A stretch of 64,000 nt of DNA from Talpa occidentalis. Its lineage: Eukaryota > Chordata > Mammalia > Eulipotyphla > Talpidae. The stretch covers positions 87,338,678 to 87,402,677 of the forward strand of contig NW_023602073.1 of NCBI RefSeq assembly GCF_014898055.3, read 5' to 3'. The notes beneath the pieces were generated by a model. That model was not told the origin of the DNA. It worked only from the letters and a program-made list of their open reading frames with translations, and did no database searches. A program made the position numbers and the translations under genes. Of this stretch, positions 47,641 through 61,380 are shown in pieces; within the stretch, counting starts at the first letter, position 1; every line of letters starts with the position of its first letter.

Positions 47641-48964
47641 TGTGGTTATTTTAATTTTCTGGACTCTGACATGTCTTACTGCAAAGACTACTCAGCTTTT
47701 ATCTGCAGATATTTTTGTGATAACTTGTCTTCATAGGTGGTTACTATCAATAACTTCCTTCCCTATGGAGAGGCAGAAGTATTTGAACACACCTAGAACC
47801 ATGGCTGATTTATGTCTTTGTTGGTTGAACAGAAGTTATGCAGCTTCAGTTACAGACCCAAACTTTAAGAGGCTGAGTTAGCAGTTTCTGCCTCTTACTT
47901 CTTGAGCTCTGTCCTGCCATATAAAAAATTCAGATTAAAGAACATAGAGTAGGGAGGCATCAAGATATGAACGAAGAAATCATCTTGGAAGACTATCCCA
48001 TTGACATTTGTAATGATGCCAACACATGAATCTAAGGTTCTAAAACTACATGAAATACATCAACATCAAATACATGAAATACATCAAACATAACATATAG
48101 TTTAATACAGTCAACCTAAAGAATCCTGGGAGATAACAACAAATTGTTATTTATTTTTTTAACAAATTGTTATTTTGAACCATTCATTTTTGGAGTAATT
48201 TGTTACAGAGCCAAAGATAACAGGAGAAATATATTTTCTCAAGTTCAAATTTAAATTCACTTTAAAAATCATAGCATTCCCTGCTTATTTTTACAGGATT
48301 ATATTTGTTATCATCCTGTAAATTTCATTACCTTCATCTCAACATTTGTGTTGTTTTTAACCTAAAGATCAATGGAAGAATAAACTTTACAATCCAATAA
48401 ATTTCACCTGCATGCAAAATTATATCTTAGAGTCTTCCCAGGATCTGAAGTGGAAGACATACTTTACTTGAACGTTTTCTTTTTTTGTGAGAAGGTTGCA
48501 ATTTTATCATGACTAATGCCATTTAAAAAGCTAATATAAATTAGTATTATTTAGTGCTGATCTATGAGTTATGATAATATTGCCCAGAAGCAAGAACTAT
48601 ACCATTATATTTACTCACAAAGCTATATTTTTACTTATAATTTCAATTATAATCATTCATTTGTTTTGGCTTATTAAACATTATTGACAAGATTATATAT
48701 TTGCCTTCAGAGAGATGTGATGTTTGCCCAGGTCTGCATTTCCTGCCTGTGACCAGATCTAGATTTTTAAAAAATATTTGTATATATTGTTCATTGCGCT
48801 ACAGCTATAGAATTTCACTCATTTATTGTCATTTTATTTTTCAAGAAAGAACAATGAAGTAGAAAATGTAGAGAAATACTGAGTGTTTATTAGTTTTAAC
48901 CACATGAAACTGCCAAGATTTGGCCATGTTTTAAACTATAGAAAGAGCATTTTATAATAGTCCA
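47641..48964. other. unassigned stretch with two small tandem repeats
   Basis: TACATGAAATACATCAACAT is repeated near 48047 and 48071. ACAAATTGTTATTT occurs twice at about 48139 and 48161. The plus frame 47642-47881 has no known domain. Confidence 0.45.
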
Positions 48965-49165
48965 TTGTAGGCATGTTTTAAATTCAAGCATTACAATAAC
49001 CTAGTGAGGCAAAGCTGGTGGAAGCGGGTGCTTATGCATTGTGCTGATTGGAGAGGAAGACTAAAATTCAAGTGACTTATACTCTGTCTTGCAGTTGGAA
49101 AGTAATAAAGCTAAAGTCTGGATTTACGATGGCTAACACCCAGTCTACTAATTCATACTTTGCCC
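48965..49165 (-). mobile_element. MIR SINE fossil, diverged
   Basis: 'gcattacaataacctagtga', 'gattggagaggaagac', 'tgcagttggaaagtaataaa' and 'acacccagtctactaattca' fit reversed MIR with heavy decay. Confidence 0.6.
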
Positions 49166-50374
49166 TCTACAAAATGGCATGTTACTTATTCTCCACTCAC
49201 AAACTCAAGTTAATCTTTATCTATAATAGATCCTAACTACATTTAACATTTTGTGGTTGATGTGGTAAATTCATCTGTTACCTCTGAAACTGTGTGCAAC
49301 ATAGACGAAAAGGCAAAATGGTATTGAAATAGCAAAGTTCCAACTATGGAACTTTTCTCTTAATGTTTTCTATTCACACACATCTATAATCATGATTTCT
49401 CATTGGGGTTGGTGTTTTCATAAGATAGAACATGTACACACTTGCAAGAAAGCAAAAATTATATGAAAGAAAAACGAAAGAAGTGGATTAGCCTGGTCCG
49501 CTTCATCTGTTAGTTCTTAGTAAAATGAGAAGTGTTACAGCCAATGCGAATTTGGAGGGTAAGATTCATAACTTACAGGGAATATATTTTTAATCTAACT
49601 CTCATATAATGGTTATCCTCACAATCACCCTCTACCTACAACTTTGATCCTAGCGGGCAAGGTACATTCCATGCCTATTGACCAGAGCATCCAATCCTTG
49701 GCAACATCAGTTAGAGAAAACCACCAAGCCAGTTCACCAAGACAAAAGAGTTTTGCTTGTCATTGAAAGAACCAGAGAAACTGTTGCTTCAGGAAGCTCT
49801 TGTGAAACCTGCTTGTAACTGTGCATTGTTTTTCCATTTTGAATATTATCGAAGCCCTGTGCCACAAGGAGAAATACTGTCGAAGAGAAATAATAATTGT
49901 TAAAATCAACAGTGTTCTCTTAATTTTGGTGATCACTTCTTGTGACAGTATGACTTCTAAATGGAGTGGTCTATTTTAGCATATATACAGTCCAAGATGA
50001 GGTAATTCAAGTCTTGTATGTCTAAGATCATATCACTTACTAAATATTTATACTGAATGTTTATATAATGCTCATTTGTGGCCATTCTGCTCCAATTTCT
50101 ATTTGTGTCTAACATTAACATACTGAGTCAAACTTTATTCTTTCTCTCAAAATCACATCAATAAGTTCAATTTACCCAACTTTCTCAGAAAAAAACAAAT
50201 TTCTATTTATTCTTCCTCCTGGAGTAAACTTTTTTTCAATTTGTCCAGGCACTGAATATTTCTGGAACCAGCAAGAATGAGAAAATAATGGTCTAATATT
50301 GATGTCACACCTTGTTCATAATTATTTAACAATGCAATTCTTGTGCCTACCTTTTAAAAATTGTTAACTAATTA
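49166..50374. other. unassigned stretch
   Basis: No gene is visible. 49660-49870 is slightly GC-richer, without recognisable content. Confidence 0.4.
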
Positions 50375-50525
50375 TAGTCTTACCAATTCACATCTAATTC
50401 CCCTTCTTTGAACTTTGTTCCTCCATAGCATTCCTCATTTGTTAACATACAGCCTAATTTTTTTAGTCATTGCTTTATCATCAATGCCTGACATACAAAG
50501 GTACACAACAAATAGTTGGTCAATC
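50375..50525 (+). mobile_element. L2 LINE 3' end, diverged
   Basis: 'ttgttcctccatagcattcc' and 'caatgcctgacatacaaagg' followed by 'acaacaaatagttggtcaat' are the worn end of L2. Confidence 0.5.
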
Positions 50526-52950
50526 AACTAACATGGAAGTCTATTTCCTTGCCTGTAATTTTTTAATAATGATAGTATAAATAGCACTTATTTGTTAAAT
50601 ACTTTTCATTCCAACAAAGAGTATTTGATTGCAAAGAGAGCAGGAGCCTATATTCCATTATTTTTAATGGGATAATCATGATTTCCAAGTCCATCACAAA
50701 ATTCTAACCAAATATCATTAAAAAATTATTAAATACCTAAAAAATCCACTTGCATTTCTGAATTACATAAAGGTTTTCAAAACACAAATGCTTAATTATT
50801 TAACAAGTAATTATTTAACAACATTAAGTGTATTTCTGAGCACTCTAAACTTTACTTTGAGTTTTCCTTTATACTGCAAGGAGCAGGTACTCCAATACAA
50901 CTTAACAGTGAAATAATGTGTCAAATATAGAAAAGATACAAGCTAATTGAAGCTTGCTGGAAGTGCCCTCAGGCATCTGATAGAGGCAGATAGAAATTCA
51001 TGTCAGCATAAACTGCTAAGTGTAGAGAAAACAATTGTAATAATACATAATAGGTTAAACAACTTTAATGCAAAATCATAATCCCATCAGGAAAACAGCA
51101 GAGCTGGAACAGCAATAATATCAAAATTCTCTAGGAGGAGGACATCCAATTTAGATGCACATACAGTTTGTTTAGGGATATTTGATTTTGATACAGAATT
51201 TCTGGTAATTTTTTTTGCAAGACAATACAGCAAATGGAGTGAAATTTTGAATAGCAAGAGTTAATGATACACTGCTCTGAGGGATTATGAGAATTAAATG
51301 AGATATTTATTATCTGTGCAGGATTGACTTTTATTATTCATGTATAGTCATAAATATTATGTTTGAAATAAAGAGAAATAGATATAATTGGTTGTGAAAT
51401 TCACTATAAATTAAAAATACATCTAGTTTTGCTGTGAACTCTCTCTGCTACCCACCAAATATTTCTTGTGGTTCAATAATCTTACAATTTTCCAAGTTGG
51501 GGAAATGAAATTAAAGAGCACCCTCCACACCAGCACTGTAGAAAGGCCGATGAACACAATATCTTGCCATTTTTGAAAATATGACTAGAACTGGAGATTA
51601 TGCTAAATGAAGTAAGTCAGAAGGAGAGAGACAATATCACATTTAAAGTCATTATTGTAAAAGTAGATACATCAAACACTTGTATTTTATAACTAAAACT
51701 CTTCAGCCTCTTTAAACCACTTTCATTTAGAATTCAAAGTATCGCCTTGCTCTTGAGGATGCTTATTTCAATGAGCTTAATGAGAGGCCCTTTTGAGAAA
51801 CTGATAAATTTGTTTGACCTCAGGAGCTTGAACACTTTTTTTTTGGTTGTTGTTCAAAATTCTGAGATGATTCCACAGAATCATCTATTACCTGCATATC
51901 ATGTATCTCTTAATAACAGTGCTATAAGCTGAGAAAGGCATCATTAGACAATTACTCAATTATGTGACTATCATAGAGTATAATTATACAAACCTCATAG
52001 GTATAGCTTACTAGACATGTAGGCTACATGGAAAGCTATTGAGACCACTATCATATGTGTGGTCCATTGTTGACCTGAACATCATTTAAAAAAGCAGAAT
52101 TGGAATTAATCTTCATCTTGCTGTGCTTAAATTTCTAGAGTCACTTGGTAACAAAGAGCACAAGAGTAAAAGAAAATCTATATGTATATGTACATATGCA
52201 TCTCCATATAGACAAATTTGCTCATTTAGGGTGGAAGAAAAAGGCAGTTGATGTTAAGTCAACACACCAATTTAATTTTAGCAATCACAATTAGTCACTG
52301 GTTTTCCTTTATCTGACTGTTGTTCAAGTGCCATGAGAGAGCCTAAATAACCAGGGGACAGTCTTAGTTTTCTCTTTAATGCAATCATGACTATTTTTCC
52401 TATTTAAAGAATTTTTCTTTGAAAAATTATGTCATCCAAATCCACTGGTTTCATAGAGAGGAATAACCAAGGAATTGTGAAGTGCCTTGTGCTTAGCAGT
52501 ATAAAGATCTGGTAAAACTAACTCTAGGTTTTAAAGGGTAAAAAGGAAGAGAATTTGCTGGAACCACAGAACTGTACCTATGACTCTAGGAGATAAATGT
52601 TCACTAGAAGCTATTAAATATACCCACAACTTACCTGTGTTTAAGCAGTTGCCTACTTTCCAAACTCTTCCCACTGTTTCTACTGGCTAAATCCAACTAA
52701 CAGTTCTTTGATCCAGTTCATAATATTAACCTCCTGGGGCAACGAGTAGGGTGGAAAAAAATAGCAACTGGATTTGGATGGTAAATGGAGACCATTCAAG
52801 TGTCTACCTCCTTGTTGAATGGACTAGTTTTCTGCTCCTTATTTAAGTAGACATGTTCAAATATCTGATTCTGGCTAAAGACTCAGAACAAAAAGTTACT
52901 CTTGATAGCAATATATGATTAACTTTAAAACCCTGGCCGAGAATCATCAT
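50526..52950. other. unassigned AT-rich stretch
   Basis: Only a short L1 fragment is nameable: 51575-51650, plus strand, 'actggagattatgctaaatg' then 'aagtaagtcagaagg'. No gene is supported. Confidence 0.45.
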
Positions 52951-52968
52951 AAGATAATCTATTATAGA

Positions 52969-53231
52969 GGGGCCTCCCTGGTGGCGCAAGGGGTTAAAGT
53001 GCAACCTATGAAGTTGTCCGCAGCCACTGCAGCAAGAGTTGGATCCCCCCGCTGGCCAGGGTGCAATCCACATGGCACAGCAGACCTCTCCTGACTCTCC
53101 CGCTGCTCGCCTCAGCAGTGTACTTAAGTCAATCTGCTTGTTCTGTTCCCCACCCTGTCTCTGGTGAATCCTCTCACATCCCACACCTGATCTCCAGATC
53201 CTGTACGCATAAATAAATCTTTTTTTTAAAA
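52969..53231 (+). mobile_element. tRNA-derived SINE, B-type, full length
   Basis: It starts GGGCCTCCCTGGTGGCGCAA and ends ATAAATAAATCTTTTTTTTA. Flanks AAGATAATCTATTATAGA (52951-52968) and AAGATGATCTAATATAGA (53232-53249) are an 18-bp duplication with two mismatches. Confidence 0.94.
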
Positions 53232-53275
53232 AAGATGATCTAATATAGAAATTTTCATGACCTTTACAGGAACCT

Positions 53276-53890
53276 TGTGATAGTCAATGTATGTGACAAC
53301 TTGTCTGGTTAAAGGGATGAACAGGTATCTGGATTAACATTATTTTTATTCATGTGTCTGTGAGGGTATTTCTGGAAGAGATTGGTATTTAAATTGGTAA
53401 ATTCAATGAATCTCATTGTCTTCTCTAATGTGAGTGAGCTTCATCCAATCTTTGAGGGTCTGAATAGAAAAAAAAGTTGAAGAGAGCCTTAGTCCCTCTC
53501 ATCTTATTGAGGGGTTGAAACAACTGTCTCCTTTTGCTGTATGTGGCCTGGTTCTCAAACCCTGAGACTGAAACCGATAGCACTGGCTGTCTGGCTGGCT
53601 GTCAGTTCTTTGAACTTCTTGGGTTTTCTAACTGCAGACAGATCCTGCAGACAGATTATTAGCCTCTATAATCACATGAGCGAATACCTTAACATATTTC
53701 AGTTTAGCTTTATATATGTATTTAAAATTAATGTTATACGTAATTCTAGTATACATAACTATTATAATATTATACTGATGTTGGTCTATATATATGGGAA
53801 CCATTATTCTGTTCAGGAGAAATAATGTTCCCTACATAAGAGATAAGGTCTAGTATTATTTAGGGTTTTTAGAGAAATATAATTAATAGA
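53276..53890 (+). mobile_element. MLT2-type (ERVL) LTR fossil
   Basis: 'gtgacaacttgtctggttaa', 'gtgtctgtgagggtatttct', 'gagcttcatccaatctttga', 'gggtctgaatagaa' and the closing 'ttagggtttttagagaaata' follow the MLT2 LTR consensus from start to end. It is a solo LTR or a remnant; no coding sequence is attached. Confidence 0.8.
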
Positions 53891-53897
53891 ATAGTGG

Positions 53898-54171
53898 TGG
53901 GGGGGGGTGGCACAAGGGGTTAAACATCAGCACTATGAAGCAATCCACAGCCACTGCAGGATGAGATCGATCCTGGGCCAGGGAGGTGACCCACATGGCT
54001 CAGCAGACCTCTCCTGTCTCACCCGCTGCTCCCCTCAGCAGTGTATTTCAATCAATGCACCTATTCTGTTCCCCACTCATCTCTGGTGAATCCTCTCAAG
54101 CCCCCCAACCCCCGCACCTCTGGCCTATACCCCAGCTTTGGTATGCATAAAGAAATAAATCTTTACAAAAA
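53898..54171 (+). mobile_element. tRNA-derived SINE, B-type, with degenerate G-run head
   Basis: The usual GGGCCTCCC start is replaced by a run of G ahead of TGGCACAAGGGGTTAA. The body and tail are normal. TAATAGAATAGTGG flanks it at 53884-53897 and 54172-54185. It landed at the 3' edge of the MLT2 LTR. Confidence 0.93.
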
Positions 54172-54185
54172 TAATAGAATAGTGG

Positions 54186-54889
54186 GTATATTTTATATTG
54201 TATTTATGTGTATGTATAATCTGAAAGCACCAATTTCAACTCTTCATTTCTTGAACATGTTTGGTGTGGCTAATCTTTCCCAAGTCAATTTTTCAGAGTG
54301 AGGCACTTAGGGTTCCTTCTGCCTCCTTCCATCAGCTAATCTCCAGCTTTGACCTCTTGTGAAAACAGCCCAAAGGGAACTATTGATCTACAAAGCCTAC
54401 CAATATTTTGTAGATATAGTGGAGTCTCTAAATTCATATTTAGAAGGAAAAGTTTTTCTAAAGGAGCATAATTTTCAAAGATAACTTATAAAAAATAATG
54501 TTATTACATCCTCCAGTTTATTCCTTTGATTCCTCATATTCTTGATCTTCACCAGATCTGAATATATTCCTCACTTTTTATTTGCATAATTAAATGACTT
54601 TTGTGTGTGATTTCTCAGAACAAAGAAATGAAAGACATCAAGAGCGCAGTGGTGCCTGGATATGCGGGAAGGCAGAACATTACACACAGCTTTGAAATGA
54701 TAGAGTTGCAGGTTGCACTATTCTCATCAGACTTTCAAAGAATGTCAGTCAAGAGTTGGATGTCATGTGCCATCTGCTTTTATCCCTTCCAGAAGTCTCT
54801 TTAAGAAAGGATTGTCTTCCCAACATGTGAATAGTAATCAAAATAAAAGTAACAAAACCTGAGTGGTCTATTTTTCACTTTTATAGCAA
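54186..54889. other. unassigned stretch
   Basis: The 67-codon frame at 54601 has no recognisable domain. Nothing else is nameable. Confidence 0.4.
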
Positions 54890-55045
54890 TATCTTGCACG
54901 TTATTCATTTACTTTTTGCATCACAAATGTTTAATCTTCACAATAAATCCTACAAGATGTTCTTACTGACATTTTGGATATGTGGATTCTTAAAGTGATT
55001 AAGTAAGTTTACGATGCTAGAAAGTGGTGGGCTTGGCCCTGTTTC
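54890..55045 (-). mobile_element. possible MIR SINE fossil
   Basis: 'aatcttcacaataaatccta', 'gtgattaagtaagtttacga' and 'tgctagaaagtggtgggct' are consistent with reversed MIR but much diverged. Confidence 0.5.
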
Positions 55046-58000
55046 CATCACCCCGGGCACATGTTCTTCCCCTTCCTTCTGTGCTTTCTCATAATAAAAG
55101 GCATCCAAGTTCTGCCCTGACCCTGAGACAGGGATTGTCAGTTGGTCAATGGATTTGCTGATAAGCCTATCTCTGTACTTTGGTTCAGCTTCACCAACCT
55201 GCTACATGTAAAACAAGTAGTATTTAAAGGACCAACAGTGGCTTTATGTTCAAGAGGTTTAGGGTCAGGTACTGTACTTTGAAACAACAGATTATATCTT
55301 GTTCACAGGGTCTTGATAATAATATCAACAACAGTAATAGTAATATAATTACTGCTATTTGATAAAGAAATAATTTATTAGTTTGGGTATGTCAAAGGTG
55401 TAGTGTGGTCGGTGGTACTGCTGTCCTTAGTTGCTTGTCCCATCACTAAGAGTACTGTAATCCTTGTTCACTAACACGTGACCTTCAGTGGCCCCCATCA
55501 GAGTGCCCATGCACTCCTTTGTGCAATCTCTAGATGGAAAATTTAAGAGCCACTGTGTGTTTTCACTAGCTTTCCCTTTGCACATCTCAGCATATCTTAG
55601 AATGCGGTTTTTCTTTCTGCCTAAATCTCACAAGGAAGATGTGTTGGGCAGAATCCCAGCAAGAGCAAAGCTACACTAAAAATGTAACACAAGCAAAAAA
55701 CAAACCTCCATTACACTAAGCCTCCAAGACTGTTACAGTAGCATCATCTGCCAGAGCTCAGACCTGACAGATGTTGCAAATGGTCAAGAACTTTTTTTTC
55801 CATTGAGTCCAAGCACAGACCCTTTGGAGTACTTTTCAACATAGCACTCCAGATATCTAGTACCATTGGGTCACATATCATCCAAAATTTGAAACTTCAT
55901 ATCATCTTGCTATTATCACCTCACATTTTGTCAGACAGAATGTAAAATATTTAACAGGTGATGCTCTTGCTTTTTAGGGTTTGTAAGCTTTAAGAAATAC
56001 ATAAGCATAAAGTGATGAAATTAAAGTGATTTAATTTTGATGTTCTTCACGATCTTCTCAAGTCAAAGCTTAATATAATGTTCTAATCAGTGATCCTTGT
56101 GTATATATTATAGTATCACCTAGAATACTACACTTAATATGTATGTTGCCTATAAATATTTGTTGGATATTAGTCAATAATTATTAAATTATTAATAAAT
56201 CTAGAATACTATGAAAACAGAAGTAGCATATGAAAACATGATTTATAAAATATTGAAACCCTGAAAAGCAAAAATATTTAATATAGATGTCTTCAGATAT
56301 CAAATACCAAATAACTACTAAAATTTTTGAAATCAGTTTCCAATTTATTATTGATAACATGAATGATCCTCATGATATACAGAATAATGATTATATCATT
56401 TTACCATTAATAGTCCACAAGGTAGATATTTCATTGGCATATTTTGGTAATCAATATGTATTTATCCACACATATAATTGCAACTTTTCATTTTGTGATA
56501 CCTTTATTAGTAAAAATACTGCTATTGCTAGAATTTAGGGGCATGGCACTACATGCTATTTTATGTACTATAGATTTTGAGAATTCCAAAAAGAAAATAA
56601 TAAATAAAAGTGTCATAATCAACATAAAAAATAAAAGATGGAAAGACATGTTGCATTGACAACACTGCATTGACAAACAGGAGTTGTGGAGCAAGCTGTA
56701 GGATGCAGAATGCTGCTAGAATAGCAAAAGCCTGCCATTTTTACTGATAGAAGAATTATCCAACATCAGTTGCAAGGGGAAGGAGGATAAAGAGAAAAGG
56801 GAAGGGTGAAACCAGAAAATGCAATTTGTCATCTAAAGTTTCAGGGGTCGTGAGTCTGCCCCCTAGGGACTTCACATCTGCTTGATGACTCAGTTTTATA
56901 ACTAAAATCAAACCCTAGATCCTCAGCCATGATTTCAATATTATCAGCAAGGCATTCCACTGATCAGCTTCTGGGGTCCTTTGTTATCCATCAGTCAATG
57001 GGCCCCTGGGTGTTCCCTGTAATACCTCATGATACATATCCTTCCCAGAGTGATCAAACTTTCTGCTCTTGATTGATTTGAAATGCACCTTGCAGGGTTG
57101 GGCTCATATAACTGATTAACTAGGCAGTACTGACCTTTTATAGGAATGCAGAACCGTAGGTAACAAAAATGGTGGCCGAACAGGTGGTTTAGGATTAGCA
57201 GACCCACAAAGACATTAGAAAAGAAATTTTTTACATAATATAAAAATTTGGGGAAAATAACATATGTGCCAGTGAAAAAGAGAAATATTTTCATATCAGT
57301 AAAACATACTCAGGAATATCAAGCATAACTGGTACCAAAAGCTAAAAGACAAAAGGTTCTTCAAGAATCTATTAAGTATTTAATGTGTACAAATCCAAGT
57401 ATATGACTCTCCAATTTAAGTTCTAAATTGTTCACTTATTGAAAATCGTGGATCTCAAGTAAGAAATACTAATTTCCCAAAAAAGCAGGAAGTTTTGAGA
57501 ATAAATATTATATGAATATTTCAAATAGTTAAAATGTGACAGAATCTGACTAATTCATTTTATTTCAAAGAAAGGATTCTGTAGTTAGTTTGCCTATATT
57601 TCAAATTCTTCAGATGTAGAAAAGGATGTATCCCAAAGTGGAGGTTTTTCATGTATTGTAACATGAAGAAAGTGAAGTGTACATTAAACAATAATATTAA
57701 ATATTCAGAATTATAATATGATTTAAAAAATCTGAAATTACCAATGCTGCAGAACAGATACTATATATAAATGAGAAAAGAACAATGGCATTGGGCAGTC
57801 CAGTGCATAATTCAGTTTTTGTAATATAATGTCTACATCAATGTTAAATTCCAGTGTTAAAGTGACTTTATGAGCATGATTATGAGAACTTTTCCATTTG
57901 GTGGGAATTGTAGCAAAATTTGAATATTATGCAAATATTTATGCAGACTATACAAACATAGCACATAAAAGCTACTACACATTATTTTGAATTTGACAAA

Positions 58001-58787
58001 GAACTGAATAAAGACAATAATAGATGTCATTAAGAGTAAATTTAAATAAATTAAAATCTGATATTGCTGGATTGTTATATGTGTAACTAACCACATAAAC
58101 TGTGCTGAATTGAGAATCACTGATATTAAATGTCCATAATGCATATTTTCCATATGGGAATATCTTGGAGGGGATTTTCACAGAAGAGGACAAAATTGGA
58201 GAAAGAACACAGACCTCTTAGTCAGCATGACTCTAGCCAAAAATTATCCAAGAACCAAGTGTAAAACAATGTGCAAGAAAAATAACAGATTTCCAACAGG
58301 AAATAAAAAGAAAAAAAAATGTAGGCCATTTTATATTGCTAGTTCCGTAAATGTTTAAACCTCTTAGAAAAATATGTAGGCAAAAGCTCCTGACACCATT
58401 GATTTTCCTGTTATTACAGTCCCTCTAGAAGGCTACAACTACTTTTTCAGCATCCAAAAAATCATGCAGTATATTGAAAGCACATTTACCAGACAAAAAA
58501 TTTAAACTGACAAGAGATAAAAACTTTTTTTTCTAAGTATAGCTTTTTCTTAAAAGTACTCCCTAAGGTTAAGAAAGGAAACTACATTTAAACATAGCAT
58601 TTAACTTATTATTTTATACCATGTTTTTTCACTATTCATCACTTTAAACCAGCTTCAAATACTGTGGACATTACTGTGTCTCATCTTTCAATTCACTGGA
58701 ATTTAGTTTTTACATGTGGAGAATATCTATGTTAGACTGAATGGATGACCTGCAAATATATCTATATATTAGTCACTTGAACCAAAG
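55046..58787. other. long unassigned stretch
   Basis: No gene, RNA or named repeat is supported over 3.7 kb. 55380-55680 and 56840-57150 are less AT-rich than the rest but have no frame with recognisable content. Confidence 0.4.
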
Positions 58788-59045
58788 AATATGTATCAGG
58801 ACACTGGCAAATTCAGTTTCTGGTGAGAGAGTCTCTTCCTAGTCTGCCATCTGCTGACAATCTCACATGGTGGAAGGGAAAAGTAGCTGTTTGGGTCCTC
58901 TCTTATAAAGGCACTAATTCCATTCATAAAAGTTCAGACCTCATGACCTAATCACCTCCTAAGGCCCCTCCAAATACAATCATATTGGGCATTAAGGTTC
59001 AGCATATGAATTTTGGAGGGAGACAAACACTCATCTTGGAGAAAT
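58788..59045 (+). mobile_element. MaLR (MST/MLT1-like) LTR fragment
   Basis: 'tctcacatggtggaaggg', 'gggtcctctcttataaaggc', 'catgacctaatcacctccta' and 'gcatatgaattttggaggg' follow the 3' half of a MaLR LTR. Confidence 0.7.
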
Positions 59046-59084
59046 TTGCAACCTAATATTGTAAAGGAGATTAAATAATTAATT

Positions 59085-59430
59085 AATGTAAAGACTCTAT
59101 AAGACTGGCTTAGGTGGGCCCAAAGTAATGACACTTATCCATACAAGGGGAAGGCCGTTGAAGTGCAGTGAGGAGAAGACGATGTGATGAAGGAGCAGAG
59201 AGTGGAGTTACATGGTCAAAGCCAAGGAATAAGGAAGCCTCTAGAATTTGGAAGAGGTATGTTCTCCTTGTAACTTCCTAGAAGGAGGCCTGGTGAGACT
59301 TCAATTCTAGGTCCTTAACAAAATTGTTGACCTTCTGGACTTCAAAACTATAAAAGAATAAATATATATTGTTTAAAGTCATAAAGTTTGTGATAATATA
59401 TTAGCTCAGCAATAAGAAACTAATACAATG
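59085..59430 (+). mobile_element. second MaLR-like LTR 3' part
   Basis: 'ggcttaggtgggcccaaagt', 'gccaaggaataaggaagcct', 'ccttctggacttcaaaacta' and the polyadenylation-type end 'gaataaatatatattgttt...ctaatacaa' match an MLT1-like terminus. It lies just after the other LTR piece in the same orientation. Confidence 0.65.
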
Positions 59431-59976
59431 TACAATGTTCTACTTAAAAGTGAAGAATCTTATGGCATATCTAACTGCCTATAAAATTATTAATTCATAA
59501 TCCTCTGTCCTGACTTTGGGACATAAAGATATTGTTCTGTAAGTAATATTAATTTGGAGAAATCTGAAGCCAGTTATTAAATCCCCTCTGTCTGATGCTC
59601 AAAAAATTTTAAAATATAACAACTTATCCAGAGTGTTAAAAATTTCAGTAATTTTCTTTTAATTTTCCCCAAAACATTATATGCTATTTTAATACAAGAT
59701 TTAGTTAATCCCAGATATCAGAAACATATTGTTTTATATACAATTAATGTTTTCTTTATTGAACTATCTTATAGTATCCTATTTTGGATTGTCTTTGCTC
59801 TCATTATGGTTTTCTTCAATTGCTTTAATTTTATGGTTTTCTTCTACATATACTGTGGTTGTCACCTCTATTTTTTATCATTAATTTGATTTTAGATATG
59901 CCTTGCTCAATCTAATTTAGTCTGCTGGTGATATTGTTCTGTTATTGTACTTGTGACCTTACATTTTTACAATCAC
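59431..59976. other. unassigned T-rich stretch, possibly old antisense LINE
   Basis: From 59760 the plus strand is T-rich in the manner of antisense L1, and similar text resumes after the SINE at 60231. No definite family is assigned. Confidence 0.35.
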
Positions 59977-60230
59977 TTTTTTTAACATATATTTTTATTT
60001 ATGTATGTATACAAGAACTGGGGTCTAAGCCAGAGGTGTAGGGGTGAGAGGATTCACCAGAGACAGAATGGGGAGCAGAACAGGCTGATCTACTGAAATA
60101 CACTACTGAGGGGAGCAGCAGGCGAGACAGAAGAGATCTGTTGCTCCTGGCCAGGGATCTTACCATGCTTCAGTGACTGCATATAGCTTGATAGTACTGA
60201 GATTAAACCCCTGTGCCACCAGGGAGGCCC
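59977..60230 (-). mobile_element. tRNA-derived SINE, worn B-type copy
   Basis: The reverse head 'gggcctccctggtggcacag' is well kept. The body has several deletions, including one across 'ctgttgctcctggcc'. Only a short ATCAC is shared by both flanks. Confidence 0.88.
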
Positions 60231-60958
60231 ATCACAACATTCTTTAATTTCATTTTCTTTGATTTTGCTTTCTTTTAGCATAGGCTCTTTGTTTTTAGCA
60301 TGTATTGTTTCTCCTTTTACCTTTCATTTTATTGCAGAGTTGCCCTGTCATTGGTCTTAATTATGTACTTAAATTAAAATCAACTCTTTTTTCTTAGTTG
60401 TTTTATGAGCCCTCTGTCCTATGAGGAGTTGGAAGGAGAAGGGAAGGAATTCAGTGGAAACTGTCAATCCATTGAAAAAAACTGACAGCATGATTTACTG
60501 CAGTAGGGCTTAATCCACATTACTGGAATTGTTAACCATGGGGACGTACTGAGGATTTAAGTACTTGACTCCAGTAGTTCAGTTTCTCTCTTATACCTGC
60601 CTTTCTTTAGTAATAATTGCTCTTTTCTCCCAATCTGTTTATCTTCTGATTTTAGGATATTCGTGAGAATACTTCAGTATTGTTTGACTCATCTGTGAGA
60701 GTAGGATTAAGTTAAAAATTGCACAGCTCATTTTCTTTTCTTTGAATTTGTGGATATTAGTGAGGATAAACATTCAGCTTCTCTTCAGATTTTGGAATTT
60801 AGTAAAATTTCTTAGAATTGGTTGACTGTCTTCTCAGGAATAATGTTGGGTTAAGAGATTTATAAAAATTTTAGATGCATATCACATTTTATTGTTGCTC
60901 TTCTTATGCTTGCTTGATGATGGTAAATGCTTTTCTTGCTTAAAAAAGTTAGTTGGCA
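60231..60958. other. unassigned T-rich stretch
   Basis: This is probably a continuation of old antisense LINE up to about 60400, then unnamed sequence. Confidence 0.35.
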
Positions 60959-61192
60959 GGGCCTCCCTGGTGGCGCAAGGGGTTAAATCTCAGCACAATG
61001 AAGCTATCTGCAGCCACTGCAGCAGGAGTTCTGTTAGGTGGAAAGGAAGTCCTGAGCTAATTCCATGCAGGCTTTGTGGACTCCACCCCCACTCCAGACC
61101 AAAGCCATCAGGACATTGGGAAAGACAAATCCCATCACCACCAAAGGGAAGGTGGCTGGGACCTGAGGGTGGAGTTAAGCAGCCAGGTGTGG

Positions 61193-61200
61193 TATAAAAA
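61193..61200 (+). promoter_or_regulatory. TATA box of solo LTR
   Basis: TATAAAAA lies about 180 bp upstream of the LTR AATAAA, in the position expected for the U3 promoter. Whether it is active is unknown. Confidence 0.7.
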
Positions 61201-61374
61201 CCAAACATGTGGGTCTTGGGTGTCTCCTCTTGGTTCCATGGCTCTTGGCTCACTGCCAGCTCTCAGAGTGCCATTTGGGATTCCATGTCGGAGGAACAGG
61301 TAGGACGCATTTAAGATTTTATCTCCCTTTTTTCTCCCTGAGTTGTACATTTCCTCATTTCCCCTTGCTTTGTA

Positions 61375-61380
61375 AATAAA
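61375..61380 (+). terminator. LTR polyadenylation signal
   Basis: AATAAA within TTTGTAAATAAACC, followed by T- and GT-rich sequence ('ctttgtgcctttgtgtgtgc') as expected downstream of a poly(A) site. Confidence 0.7.
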